37,234 nucleotides of DNA from the NCBI RefSeq assembly GCF_010894475.1, contig NZ_JAAIYB010000026.1:1-37234 (forward strand). Direction: 5' to 3'. The position numbers and the translations under genes were made by a program. Below, piece by piece: positions 11,587-19,289 of the stretch. The stretch's first letter is position 1; each line of letters opens with the position of its first letter. The notes beneath the pieces are model-generated. The model was not told the origin of the DNA. It did no database searches and saw only the letters and a program-made list of their open reading frames with translations. This DNA is from Myxococcus vastator. Lineage in GTDB: Bacteria; Myxococcota; Myxococcia; Myxococcales; Myxococcaceae.

Positions 11587-13185
11587 TCAAGCCACGGACG
11601 GCGCGCGGTACACCTCCGCGCCAGCGACCACGGTGGCGAGGACTTGCGCCTTCACCAGCGCCGAGGCGGGCCCCTCCAGCGGGTCTTCCGACAGGGCCAC
11701 GAAGTCGGCGTCCAGCCCTGGGGCCAGCCTGCCGCGCCGGGCTTCGTCGAAGGACGCCCAGGCAGGCCCGGTGGTGAAGCCCTCCAGCGCCTCGCGCGCC
11801 GTCAGCCGCTCCTCCGGCATCCACCCGGCCTCGGGCCAGCCCGCCGCGTCCTGCCGCGTGCGCGCCGCGTACAGTCCCGCCAGCACGTCCGGATTCTCGA
11901 TGGGGAAGTCACTGCCCAGCGCCAGGTGCGCGCCCGCGTCGCGCAGGCTGCGCCAGGCATAGGCGCCCTTCAGCCGCTCGCGGCCCAACCGCGACTCCGC
12001 CCACGGCATGTCGCTGGTCGCATGGGTGGGCTGCACGCTCGCCACCAGCCCGGCGGCCCCCAGGCGGAGGATGTCCTCGCGCCGGAGAATCTGCGCGTGC
12101 TCCACGCGGTGCCGCAGCGCCTGCGTGCCCGTCTCCGCGGCGCCGCGCAGCAGCACGTCCAGCACCAAGGTATTGGCACGGTCTCCAATGGCGTGGATGC
12201 ACACCTGGAAGCCCCGGGACATGAAGGCCTGGGCGCGTGAGGCGAGCTCCTCGGGTGGCAGCAGCAGCAGGCCGCGCTGGCCTGGCTCGTCGCAGTAGTC
12301 CTCATGCAGCGCGGCGCCGCGGCTGCCCAGCGCGCCGTCTGCCAGGAACTTCACCGAGCGCATCGCCAGCATCCGCCCCTGCCACGGGCCCTGCTCGAGG
12401 TATGCGTGCCGCTCGTCGCCCTGGCCCGCCGCCATCGCGTAGACGCGCAGCGGCAACGTGCCCGCGGCGTCCCACGCCTGGAGCACGCGAAAGGCCTCCC
12501 GCTCCATGCCCGCGTCGTGCACGCCGGTCAGCCCCACCTGCGCGCAACGCATCAACGCGGCCCGCAGCCGTGTCTCCAGTTGCGCGGTGGAAGGCGGAGG
12601 CATCGCGGCGGCGACCACGTCCATGGCGTTGTCCACCAGCATGCCCGTGGGCTCGCCGTGCGCGTCCTTGAGGATGCGGCCTCCCTCCGGGTCCGGCGTG
12701 TCGCGGGTGATGCCAGCGCGCCGCAGGGCCTCGCCATTCACCCAGGCCGCGTGGTGGTCCACCCGGGTGAGGAACACGGGCGTCGAGGGGAAGCGCGCGT
12801 CCAGCTCCTCGCGGCCCGGGAAGGCGCCACCGGACCACTCGTTCTGGTCCCAGCCTCTTCCCAGCAGCCAGTCTCCCTGGAAGCTGGACGCGGGCGCCTC
12901 GGTCAGCCGGCGAAGGGCCTCATCGACCGAGCCCGCCTTCTCCAACCGCACCGTCGTCAGGCTCCGGCCCAGCCCGTGGATGTGCGCGTGCGCGTCCACG
13001 AGGCCCGGCACCACGGTGGCGGCGCCCAGGTCCACAAGACGCGCATTCGGGCCGGCGGCGGCCTCCGCTTCTTCGCGAGTCCCCACGGCCAGCAGCCGCC
13101 CATCCCGCACCGCCAGCGCCTGGGCCCGTGGCCGCGCCGCATCCAACGTCCACACCCGCTCCGCCAGGTAGACTGTCGTCCGCAC
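11587..13185 (-). CDS. Amidohydrolase family protein (YtcJ-like metal-dependent hydrolase), 532 aa
   Basis: A metal-dependent hydrolase of the amidohydrolase superfamily, subgroup 3 (YtcJ/NfdA-like). The first 60 residues form the small beta domain; then come the metal ligands DAHAH (His66, His68), a VKFLADGALGSRGA stretch, HAIGDRA, HRVEHAQI and LGSDFP near the C-terminal end, all expected for this subgroup. Members hydrolyse amide or formamide bonds; the substrate cannot be read from sequence. No signal peptide, so probably cytoplasmic. The start is a GTG (13183-13185) preceded by AGGAG with 5-base spacing; the frame stays open further upstream but would run into the preceding lipoprotein gene. 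It lies 20 bp after that gene, so the two are probably co-transcribed. Confidence 0.9.
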   Translation of the reverse strand: MRTTVYLAERVWTLDAARPRAQALAVRDGRLLAVGTREEAEAAAGPNARLVDLGAATVVPGLVDAHAHIHGLGRSLTTVRLEKAGSVDEALRRLTEAPASSFQGDWLLGRGWDQNEWSGGAFPGREELDARFPSTPVFLTRVDHHAAWVNGEALRRAGITRDTPDPEGGRILKDAHGEPTGMLVDNAMDVVAAAMPPPSTAQLETRLRAALMRCAQVGLTGVHDAGMEREAFRVLQAWDAAGTLPLRVYAMAAGQGDERHAYLEQGPWQGRMLAMRSVKFLADGALGSRGAALHEDYCDEPGQRGLLLLPPEELASRAQAFMSRGFQVCIHAIGDRANTLVLDVLLRGAAETGTQALRHRVEHAQILRREDILRLGAAGLVASVQPTHATSDMPWAESRLGRERLKGAYAWRSLRDAGAHLALGSDFPIENPDVLAGLYAARTRQDAAGWPEAGWMPEERLTAREALEGFTTGPAWASFDEARRGRLAPGLDADFVALSEDPLEGPASALVKAQVLATVVAGAEVYRAPSVA

Positions 13186-13205
13186 CGTGACTCCTTCCGC
13201 GTGCC

Positions 13206-13625
13206 TCACCGCTGAACGGCCAGGATGCGCCAGCCGTCCACATCGACCGCGTACGTCGCGCCCACATCCAGGGCAAGGCCTTCTTGAACACAGGCCCCCT
13301 CCTTGGGCGAAAACGAAACCAACACGACGCTGTCGGACAGCGCCTTCGCCAACACGTCGTATGAACTTCGCTGCGCGAGGCACACCTCATCGGGTGTCGC
13401 CGCCTTGGGCGGCTTCGCGCCCCTCGGCAAGAAGTCATCCATCGCCAGCCCGACCGCGGTGGAGATGGTGGCTGGAATGAAGGTGTGCTCCCCCGGAGGA
13501 AAGCCCAAGGGAAACACGAACCTCGCCGACTCGTCGGGCGGTGCGTGCTCGGGGCGGAATGGGCGCTGGAGCAGCGAGCACGCCGATAGAGATACACACG
13601 AGAGAAGAAGAACCATGCGGTTCAT
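13206..13625 (-). CDS. Small lipoprotein of unknown function, 139 aa
   Basis: The N-terminus MNRMVLLLSCVSLSAC is a type II signal peptide with lipobox LSAC, so the mature protein should be lipid-anchored at Cys16. The rest (about 120 residues) has a Pro-rich linker, a GEHTFIPATIS segment and two further Cys that could form a disulphide (CLAQRSS and EGACVQEG). No known domain was recognised. The ATG at 13623-13625 has GGAG five bases upstream and was chosen over an ATG five codons earlier. It is probably the first gene of a two-gene unit with the amidohydrolase. Function unknown. Confidence 0.8.
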   Translation of the reverse strand: MNRMVLLLSCVSLSACSLLQRPFRPEHAPPDESARFVFPLGFPPGEHTFIPATISTAVGLAMDDFLPRGAKPPKAATPDEVCLAQRSSYDVLAKALSDSVVLVSFSPKEGACVQEGLALDVGATYAVDVDGWRILAVQR

Positions 13626-13758
13626 GAAGACTCCAGGCATCGGGACGGGCCTGAAGATGCACTACGACGTGCTGCGGTACCTCGCTTTCCGTCGCGTGAA
13701 GCCACCCGAGGAGATGTGAGCGCCCGACGCGCGTAGACGCTCACCTCCCGGTGGCTCG

Positions 13759-13787
13759 TTGACAATAAGCGAGCGCACGCTTATTTA
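13759..13787 (+). promoter_or_regulatory. Efflux-operon promoter with embedded TetR-type operator
   Basis: TTGACA (13759-13764) and TATTTA (13782-13787) are 17 bp apart. The spacer is filled by the palindrome AATAAGCG-N6-CGCTTATT (13764-13785); its six central bases are palindromic too except for the outer A/A pair. An operator placed between -35 and -10 blocks RNA polymerase, the classic TetR arrangement, and a TetR-family gene is the last gene of the operon. The predicted transcript leader before ATG 13831 is about 36 bases. Confidence 0.75.
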
Positions 13788-13830
13788 TTTCCAACCGGGT
13801 CTCCCGGCAGCTCTCCCACGGCGCTCCTCC

Positions 13831-14958
13831 ATGCGAATGCTCGGCCTTGCCCTGAAGATGTTGCTCGATGCCCCCGCCAAGAGCATGGGGACGCTCGTGG
13901 GGGTGGTCGTGTCCGTCTTCCTCATGTCCCAGCAGCTCTCCATCCTGCTGGGCATCCTCAGCCTCGTCTCTGCGTTCGCGGATGGGACAGACGCGGACAT
14001 CTGGGTCGCCTCGGCTGCCACCGAGAACACGGACATCACCGATTCGCTGCCCGCCACCCGCGTCGCCGAGGTGGCGAGCACTCCCGGCGTGGCCTGGGCC
14101 GCGCCCGTCATCCAGGGCATGAGCCGCATCACCCGCCCGGACGGCGTCCGCGAGTTGGTGAAGGTGGTGGGCGTCGAGCCACCGCGCTACGCGGGGCTGG
14201 CCCGGACGCTGGTGGACGGCACGCAGCGTGAGTCCCTGAGAGGCCCCGCTCGCGTCTTCCTCTCCTGGAGCGCCCGGCCCGCGTTTGCCTTCCCAGCCCC
14301 GGGCGAGCGGCTCGAAATCGATGGGAAGACGGCCTTCGTCGCCGGCTTCTTCGACAAGGTGGACCCGCACAGCTCGTACACCTACGTCTTCGCGAACCTT
14401 GATGACGCGCGCGCCTATACGCAGTTTCCCCAGGACCGCATCACCTTCGTGGCCACCGGCGTCTCCCCCGGAGAGGACGCCGTCACGGTGCGCCAGCGGC
14501 TCCAGGCCCGCATCCCCGACGCGCTCGTCGTCACCCGCGGCGAGCTGAGCGCCATGGAGGTCCGTCACTTCCTCCGGCGCACGCCGGTGGGCATGGTCTT
14601 CGGCATGGGCACGGCGGTGGCCGCGTTCATCGGGTCCGTCATCGTCGCCATCACCCTCTACTCGTCCGTGGTCGACCGCCTTCGGGACTACGGGACGCTC
14701 AAGGCCTTGGGGGCCACGCGCAAGGACCTGGTCCGCTTGCTGCTGGCACAGGCGTGGCTGTTCTTCGCCGTGGGCGCCGGGGTGGGCCTCCTCGCCTTCT
14801 TCTTCGTGAAGGCGCATGCCCCGCAGGCGCCCATGCTGGCCCCGCCGTGGATGCTGGCCGGTGTCATGGCCGTGTCCCTCACCTCCTGCACGCTCGCGTC
14901 GCTGGCGGCGGTGCGCCGCGCGCTCGCCATCGACCCTGCCATCGTCTTCCGGGGCTGA
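13831..14958 (+). CDS. ABC transporter permease, FtsX/MacB-like (DevC-type), 375 aa
   Basis: An inner-membrane permease. One membrane helix lies near the N-terminus (about 14-45), followed by a periplasmic domain of about 200 residues (IWVASAATEN onward) and three helices in the C-terminal third (about 250-275, 302-325, 340-362), the FtsX/MacB topology. It resembles DevC-type permeases that work with a HlyD-type adaptor instead of a fused MacA. The segment RDYGTLKALGATRKDL is the conserved cytoplasmic loop contacting the ATPase. The start at ATG 13831 (a second ATG follows two codons later) places the gene just after the operator promoter; the frame upstream would run through the promoter and was rejected. 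It lies four bases before the ATPase gene. Confidence 0.88.
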   Translation: MRMLGLALKMLLDAPAKSMGTLVGVVVSVFLMSQQLSILLGILSLVSAFADGTDADIWVASAATENTDITDSLPATRVAEVASTPGVAWAAPVIQGMSRITRPDGVRELVKVVGVEPPRYAGLARTLVDGTQRESLRGPARVFLSWSARPAFAFPAPGERLEIDGKTAFVAGFFDKVDPHSSYTYVFANLDDARAYTQFPQDRITFVATGVSPGEDAVTVRQRLQARIPDALVVTRGELSAMEVRHFLRRTPVGMVFGMGTAVAAFIGSVIVAITLYSSVVDRLRDYGTLKALGATRKDLVRLLLAQAWLFFAVGAGVGLLAFFFVKAHAPQAPMLAPPWMLAGVMAVSLTSCTLASLAAVRRALAIDPAIVFRG

Positions 14959-14962
14959 AGCC

Positions 14963-15685
14963 ATGAGCACTTCCTCCTCCCAGGTGGTCCTCGAAGGTCG
15001 CGGTGTCGGCCGTTTGTTCGGTACGGGGCCGCTTGCCGTGCGGGCCCTCCATCCCACGGACATCCAGGTGCGCCGCGGCGAGGTGCTCGTCATCATGGGC
15101 CCGTCCGGTAGCGGGAAGACGACGCTGCTGAGCCTCCTCGGGCTCGTCCTCTCGCCGACGGAAGGGGAGGTGATGCTCGACGGACGGACGGTGTCGGGTG
15201 GAAGTCCCGATGCGCTGGCCCTCCTGCGGAGAGAGCGGGTGGGCTTCGTCTTCCAGCAGTTCAACCTCATGCCGGGGCTGAGCGCGCTCGACAACGTGGC
15301 ACTCCCGCTGCTTCTGCGCGGCACGTCAGCCCGGGAGCGGGCCGCACGGGCACGCGTGGCGCTGGCCAGAGTGGGCCTGTCAGACCGCGAGGCGGCGAAG
15401 CCCCGGCTCCTGTCGGGAGGTCAGCAGCAGCGCGTGGCCATCGCCCGTGCGCTGGTCACTGACGCGCCCGTCATCCTGTGTGACGAGCCCACGGCCTCGC
15501 TGGATGGGGTGACGGGCAAGGCCGTCCTGAACACGCTGAAGGACCTCGCCACGGACCTGGGACGTGCCGTCGTGGTCGTCACGCATGACGACAGGGTGCT
15601 CGCCATCGCGGACCGCCTGGTCGAGGTCGTCGACGGGCATGTCCATGAGAGGGCGAGCCCCTCCGCTCGGGAGGTACACGGATGA
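14963..15685 (+). CDS. ABC transporter ATPase, MacB/LolD/DevA-like, 240 aa
   Basis: The nucleotide-binding subunit that powers the exporter. Walker A GPSGSGKT is at residues 46-53, the Q-loop FQQFN around residue 95, the signature LSGGQQQR at about 151-158, Walker B VILCDEPTASLD at about 169-180 and the switch His in VVVVTHDD. All catalytic residues are present and the length is typical of the MacB/LolD/FtsE subfamily. The start ATG is four bases after the permease stop, and the stop overlaps the next start (ATGA). With the neighbouring genes it should form a permease-ATPase-adaptor complex. Confidence 0.92.
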   Translation: MSTSSSQVVLEGRGVGRLFGTGPLAVRALHPTDIQVRRGEVLVIMGPSGSGKTTLLSLLGLVLSPTEGEVMLDGRTVSGGSPDALALLRRERVGFVFQQFNLMPGLSALDNVALPLLLRGTSARERAARARVALARVGLSDREAAKPRLLSGGQQQRVAIARALVTDAPVILCDEPTASLDGVTGKAVLNTLKDLATDLGRAVVVVTHDDRVLAIADRLVEVVDGHVHERASPSAREVHG

Positions 15686-16740
15686 GGAAGACGCATCGTC
15701 TTGGAGTCGCGGCGGCGGGAGTGCTCGGACTGCTGGCGTCGGGTTGCCACGGCCCGCCCCCTGTCGAGCGCAACAGCGTGGTGTCGGGCCCGGCAGGTGG
15801 AGGCGTCCAGCCCATGGATGTCCACCGCGTGGTGGCCCCCGGCATCGTCGAGCCCTGGGGCGGGGCGGTGGAACTGGCGGCCCAGGAGTCCGGGCGCGTG
15901 GCCGAGGTGCTCGTCCACGAGGGACAGCCCGTCACGCAGGGCGAGGTGCTCGCGCGGCTGGAAGACGAAGCCCAGCGGCACGCCATCACCCTGGCGCGGG
16001 CCGAGCTCGCGGAGGCCGAGGCCGTGGCCGAGCGCTACCAGCGGGGCGCCACCTCCGAGGAGCGGGCCCAGGCCCGGGCGGAGCACGAAGCGGCCGCCTC
16101 GCGTGCGAAGCAGGCCGCCGTGGATGCGGAGCGGGCCCTCCGGTTGAAGGCGGCGGGCACCACCGCCGCCGCGGACACCGAGCGAGCCACGTCCGAGGCC
16201 CGGGCGCTTGAAGCGGCGGCGCTCGCCGCCGAAGCGAAGCTCCAGGCCATCGAGCGGGGCCCCAGGAGGGAGGACCGGAAGGTGGTGCAGGAGCGATTGC
16301 AGGCAGCGCGTGCGCGGCTGCGGCAGGCCGAAGCGGCGCTGGCCCGCCGCCAGGTCCTCGCGCCCCTGGCCGCCACGGTGTTGTGGAGTCGGTTCCAGCC
16401 AGGCGAGCTCTACACCCAGGGTCCGCAGGCGCTGTTCGTGCTGGGCGACACCTCCCGCATGCAGGTGCGGCTGGAGGTGGATGAAATCGACGCGCCCCGG
16501 GTGGAGGTGGGCATGCCGTGTGTCCTCTACACGGATGGCGGGGCACGTCTTGCGGAGGGCCGGGTGGTCCGGCTGTCCCCCATCATGGGGCGGCGCGGGC
16601 TCACCACGGAGACGCCGACGGCGAGGGCGGATGTCCGCATCCGCGAGGTCTTCGTCGAGGTGCAGGGCATCGCCTCGCTGGTTCCGGGTCAGCGGGTCTG
16701 GGGACACACGGGCCCGCGCTCCCCGCCAGCACAAGGGTGA
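15682..16740 (+). CDS. HlyD/MacA-type periplasmic adaptor, lipoprotein, 352 aa
   Basis: The membrane-fusion subunit linking the ABC pump to an outer-membrane channel. The N-terminus has a type II signal peptide with lipobox LASGC (Cys22). A biotinyl-lipoyl half motif follows (GRVAEVLVHEGQPVTQGEVLARLED), then a long Ala/Glu/Arg-rich coiled-coil hairpin (about residues 95-225), the return lipoyl half (RRQVLAPLAATVLWSRFQPGELYTQG) and a beta-barrel domain (MQVRLEVDEIDAPRVEVGMPC). This order is diagnostic of HlyD/DevB/AcrA adaptors. It overlaps the ATPase gene by four bases. No TolC-like gene is in the window, so the outer-membrane partner must be elsewhere. Confidence 0.9.
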   Translation: MRKTHRLGVAAAGVLGLLASGCHGPPPVERNSVVSGPAGGGVQPMDVHRVVAPGIVEPWGGAVELAAQESGRVAEVLVHEGQPVTQGEVLARLEDEAQRHAITLARAELAEAEAVAERYQRGATSEERAQARAEHEAAASRAKQAAVDAERALRLKAAGTTAAADTERATSEARALEAAALAAEAKLQAIERGPRREDRKVVQERLQAARARLRQAEAALARRQVLAPLAATVLWSRFQPGELYTQGPQALFVLGDTSRMQVRLEVDEIDAPRVEVGMPCVLYTDGGARLAEGRVVRLSPIMGRRGLTTETPTARADVRIREVFVEVQGIASLVPGQRVWGHTGPRSPPAQG

Positions 16741-16837
16741 GAGGCCTGATCGCGCTGCCCTTGCCGCCGTCCCTCCCGGGGCTCATGCTCGCAAGGGGCG
16801 GCGGGGTGCGCTGTCCGTGCGATGCCAGGGAGCTGAC

Positions 16838-17461
16838 GTGGGCCGGACGAAGACCATTGATGATGCCGACATCCTCCGCATCGCCGAGCGACTCTTCCGG
16901 GACAAGGGGCAAGCGGTGTCCACACGGACGGTTGCCCAGGAGGCGGGCATCTCCGAGGCCGTGCTGTACCAGCGCTTCGGCTCCAAGGACGACCTCTTCG
17001 TGGCGGCGATGACGCCCCCCCAGGCCGACGTGGAGAAGCTGCTCGGCACGCCGTCCCCCGAGGATGTGAAGGCCCACCTGCAAGAGGTCGCGGGACGGCT
17101 GGCGGCCTACTTCGTGGAGCTGATGCCGACGCTCCTGCACGTCATCACCCATCCCTCGCTGGACCGGCCCACGCTGGCGAAGTGGCACCGGGGACTGCCG
17201 TTCATGCAGCTCCAGGAGGCGCTCACCGCGCGGATGGTCCGGTGGCGGGACGAGGGTCGCATTGCCCACGTGGAGCCGGCCGCCGCGGCCCAGGGGTTCA
17301 TGGCGGCGGTGCACAGCGTGGCCATGTTCGAGACGATGAACGGCCAGCCTCGACGTGAAGGGCGCAAGGCCCATGTCCAGTCGCTCGTGGCCGTCCTGTG
17401 GAGCGGCCTGGAACCGCACCCAGCGGCAGCGGGTTCTTCTTCCCGCCGGGGGCGGCTGTAG
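16838..17461 (+). CDS. TetR/AcrR-family transcriptional regulator, 207 aa
   Basis: The N-terminal helix-turn-helix lies at residues about 10-52 (AERLFRDKGQAVSTRTVAQE, then AGISEAVLYQRFGSKDDLF), followed by a variable alpha-helical ligand domain. The GTG at 16838 was chosen because AGGGAG lies five bases upstream; no ATG is available in frame near the domain start. A 97-base gap separates it from the adaptor gene and holds a long-loop inverted repeat (16758-16764 with 16791-16797), but no strong promoter, so it may be the last gene of the efflux operon. It probably represses the promoter at 13759 and is relieved by the pump substrate; the ligand is unknown. Confidence 0.88.
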   Translation: MGRTKTIDDADILRIAERLFRDKGQAVSTRTVAQEAGISEAVLYQRFGSKDDLFVAAMTPPQADVEKLLGTPSPEDVKAHLQEVAGRLAAYFVELMPTLLHVITHPSLDRPTLAKWHRGLPFMQLQEALTARMVRWRDEGRIAHVEPAAAAQGFMAAVHSVAMFETMNGQPRREGRKAHVQSLVAVLWSGLEPHPAAAGSSSRRGRL

Positions 17462-17532
17462 CCGCGCATTGCCAGTCCGTGCTTGTGGCGGTGGTGGCCG
17501 CCGTGTTCATCCTCCGCGCGGGCTGACCATTC

Positions 17533-17763
17533 CTACTCCGCCGGCGTCTCCGACGTGCCCGCGTCGGTCTCCGGCGTGCCCGCGTCGGTCTCCGGCAGGG
17601 GCGTCGCGGGGCCGGCGGGGGAGTCCGCCACGGTCTGCACGGGCTCGCGGATCTGGTCCGGGCCCATCAAAGGCTGACGGTCCTCCGTTCCTTCGGGCTG
17701 CGTGGTCTTGCAAGCGAGCGAAGCAACCGCCACGCCCAAGGCAATGAGAACAGCACGACGCAT
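17533..17763 (-). CDS. Small lipoprotein with DAGT-type repeats, 76 aa
   Basis: The type II signal peptide MRRAVLIALGVAVASLAC has lipobox SLAC (Cys18). The mature part is a short, acidic, unstructured chain of Thr, Pro, Glu and Asp ending in a sevenfold-residue repeat (PETDAGT, twice) encoded by two perfect 21-bp repeats. Short lipoproteins of this type, with low-complexity TPET/DAG tails, are common in myxobacteria. The start is secure: GGAGG lies five bases before the ATG, and a promoter-like pair lies just upstream. Its gene converges with the TetR gene. Function unknown; perhaps a surface tether or spacer. Confidence 0.8.
   Translation of the reverse strand: MRRAVLIALGVAVASLACKTTQPEGTEDRQPLMGPDQIREPVQTVADSPAGPATPLPETDAGTPETDAGTSETPAE
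17555..17596. repeat. Two perfect 21-bp tandem repeats within the small lipoprotein gene
   Basis: The unit GTGCCCGCGTCGGTCTCCGGC occurs twice back to back (17555-17575 and 17576-17596), with a decayed partial copy before the first. It is in frame and encodes a seven-residue PETDAGT-type unit, so copy-number change by slippage would lengthen or shorten the protein without breaking it. Confidence 0.9.
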
Positions 17764-17790
17764 GTAGCCTCCTTGTCGAGTTGCGGACGG

Positions 17791-17819
17791 ACCCTAGGGA
17801 GCGTGCCCTCCAGCGACAA
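17791..17819 (-). promoter_or_regulatory. Putative promoter of the small lipoprotein gene
   Basis: On the minus strand TTGTCG (17814-17819) and TAGGGT (17791-17796) are 17 bp apart. The predicted start site leaves a leader of about 20 bases that contains the GGAGG site. Confidence 0.5.
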
Positions 17820-17977
17820 TCTGGCGACGACAGCGAGCGTCCACCAGCGGATGCCCGGGCACGCCTTGAAGCGCTTGCTCCCCGTGCCGGACAGCAGCCC
17901 GGCGGACACACGGCGCGGGATGATGCCGCGTCCCGTGCGCACCGTTGCCTGGAGCGCGCACCTGGGAGGCCGAGGCC

Positions 17978-19288
17978 ATGCTGGACGTCGTCGACGTCGG
18001 CAAGCGTTCGCTTGCCACCTATCGCGGGATTGCTCCCGACGAAATCCTCGACGAACTGCACCGGCTCTCCGAGGACCTGCGCGGCGCCCGGTGCATGCAC
18101 CTGAGCGCCACGCCCTACGGCGGCGGCGTCTCCGAAATCCTCCGCTCCCTGGTCCCGCTCTACAACGACCTGGGCATCGTCACGGACTGGAAGCTCATCC
18201 ACGGCGACGACTCCTTCTTCCAGGTCACCAAGCGCATCCACAACGGCCTGCAAGGCGCGCCCGGCGAGCTCTCCGAGTCCGAGAAGGCCACCTACCTGGC
18301 CAACGCCCAGCTCAACGCCCACCAGCTCGTCTCGGATTCGGAGCACTACGACTTCGTCTTCGTCCATGACCCGCAGCCCGCCGTGCTCGCCACGCTCAGC
18401 CCCCGTCTCGATGCGCGCTGGATATGGCGCTGCCACATCGACACCTCGCACCCCAACCCGGCCTTCTGGGACTTCCTGTCGCCCTACCTGCACGCCTACG
18501 ACGCCGCCATCTTCACGCTGCAAGAGTTCATTCCACCGCGGCTCCCCATCTCCGACGTCCGCATCTACCCGCCCGCCATCGACCCGCTCAGCCCCAAGAA
18601 CCACCCGCTGCATGTGTCACTCGCGCGCGACGTGCTGGAGTGGATTGGCATCCGCACCCACCGGCCGCTCATCACCCAGGTCAGCCGCTTCGACCGCTGG
18701 AAGGACCCGCTCGGCGTCGTCCGCGCCTACCAGCGCGTGCGCCCCCACGTGCCCGACCTCCAGCTCGCGCTCGCGGGCTCACTGGCCCTGGACGACCCGG
18801 AGGGTTGGGAGGTGTACGAAGAGCTCCGCGCCGCCACCGCAGGCGACAGCCTCATCCACATCCTCACCAACCTGGTCGGCGTGGGAAACATCGAGGTCAA
18901 CGCGCTCCAGGCCTTCTCCGACGTCGTCGTCCAGAAGTCCCTGCGCGAGGGCTTCGGGCTCGTCGTCGCGGAGACGCTGTGGAAGAGCACCCCCGTCGTC
19001 GCCAGCCGCGTGGGCGGCATTCCCATTCAGATGCCCGAGGGCACCGGCGGCTTCCTCGTGGACACCGTGGAGGAGTGCGCGGAGGCCATGCTCCACCTGC
19101 TCCGCCGTCCCGACGAGGCCCGGCTGCTGGGCGCGCGCGGACACGAGCATGTGCGTCAGCACTTCCTCATGCCCCGGATGCTGAGGGACCACCTGCGGCT
19201 GCTCAAGCACCTGGCCGCCGTGCGCCCCCTGCCGCCGCGCGGCATCGTCCCTGTTTCCTTCAACCCCGCCAGCCTCCAGGGGGTGTGA
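17978..19288 (+). CDS. treT: GT4 glycosyltransferase, trehalose synthase (TreT)-like, 436 aa
   Basis: A retaining GT-B glycosyltransferase. The N-terminal half has GGGVSEILRSLVPLYNDLG (from residue 48), the stretch WKLIHGDDSFFQVTKRIHNG and WRCHIDTSHPNPAFWDFL, all characteristic of TreT (trehalose glycosyltransferring synthase), which joins nucleoside-diphosphate-glucose and glucose to make trehalose. The C-terminal half has the nucleotide-sugar site QVSRFDRWKDP and the GT4 E-x7-E pair Glu324/Glu332. The ATG at 17978 was chosen because GGGAGG precedes it by eight bases; an ATG eleven codons earlier has no RBS. It is followed after one base by the NfeD gene, so they form an operon. Likely role: making the compatible solute trehalose, pending biochemical proof. 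Confidence 0.8.
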   Translation: MLDVVDVGKRSLATYRGIAPDEILDELHRLSEDLRGARCMHLSATPYGGGVSEILRSLVPLYNDLGIVTDWKLIHGDDSFFQVTKRIHNGLQGAPGELSESEKATYLANAQLNAHQLVSDSEHYDFVFVHDPQPAVLATLSPRLDARWIWRCHIDTSHPNPAFWDFLSPYLHAYDAAIFTLQEFIPPRLPISDVRIYPPAIDPLSPKNHPLHVSLARDVLEWIGIRTHRPLITQVSRFDRWKDPLGVVRAYQRVRPHVPDLQLALAGSLALDDPEGWEVYEELRAATAGDSLIHILTNLVGVGNIEVNALQAFSDVVVQKSLREGFGLVVAETLWKSTPVVASRVGGIPIQMPEGTGGFLVDTVEECAEAMLHLLRRPDEARLLGARGHEHVRQHFLMPRMLRDHLRLLKHLAAVRPLPPRGIVPVSFNPASLQGV

Positions 19289-19289
19289 G

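Noticed and set aside
13759-13830. Longer N-terminus for the FtsX-like permease (start at 13759)
   Set aside because: It would place the coding region across the -35, operator and -10, and the extra residues have no membrane character; ATG 13831 fits the helix start.
17450-17465. Small hairpin GCGGC-TGTA-GCCGC over the TetR stop codon
   Set aside because: Only five pairs with no T run and overlapping the coding end; not a convincing terminator.
17555-17596. CRISPR-like repeat
   Set aside because: Only two directly adjoining 21-bp units with no spacers, in frame within a lipoprotein gene.
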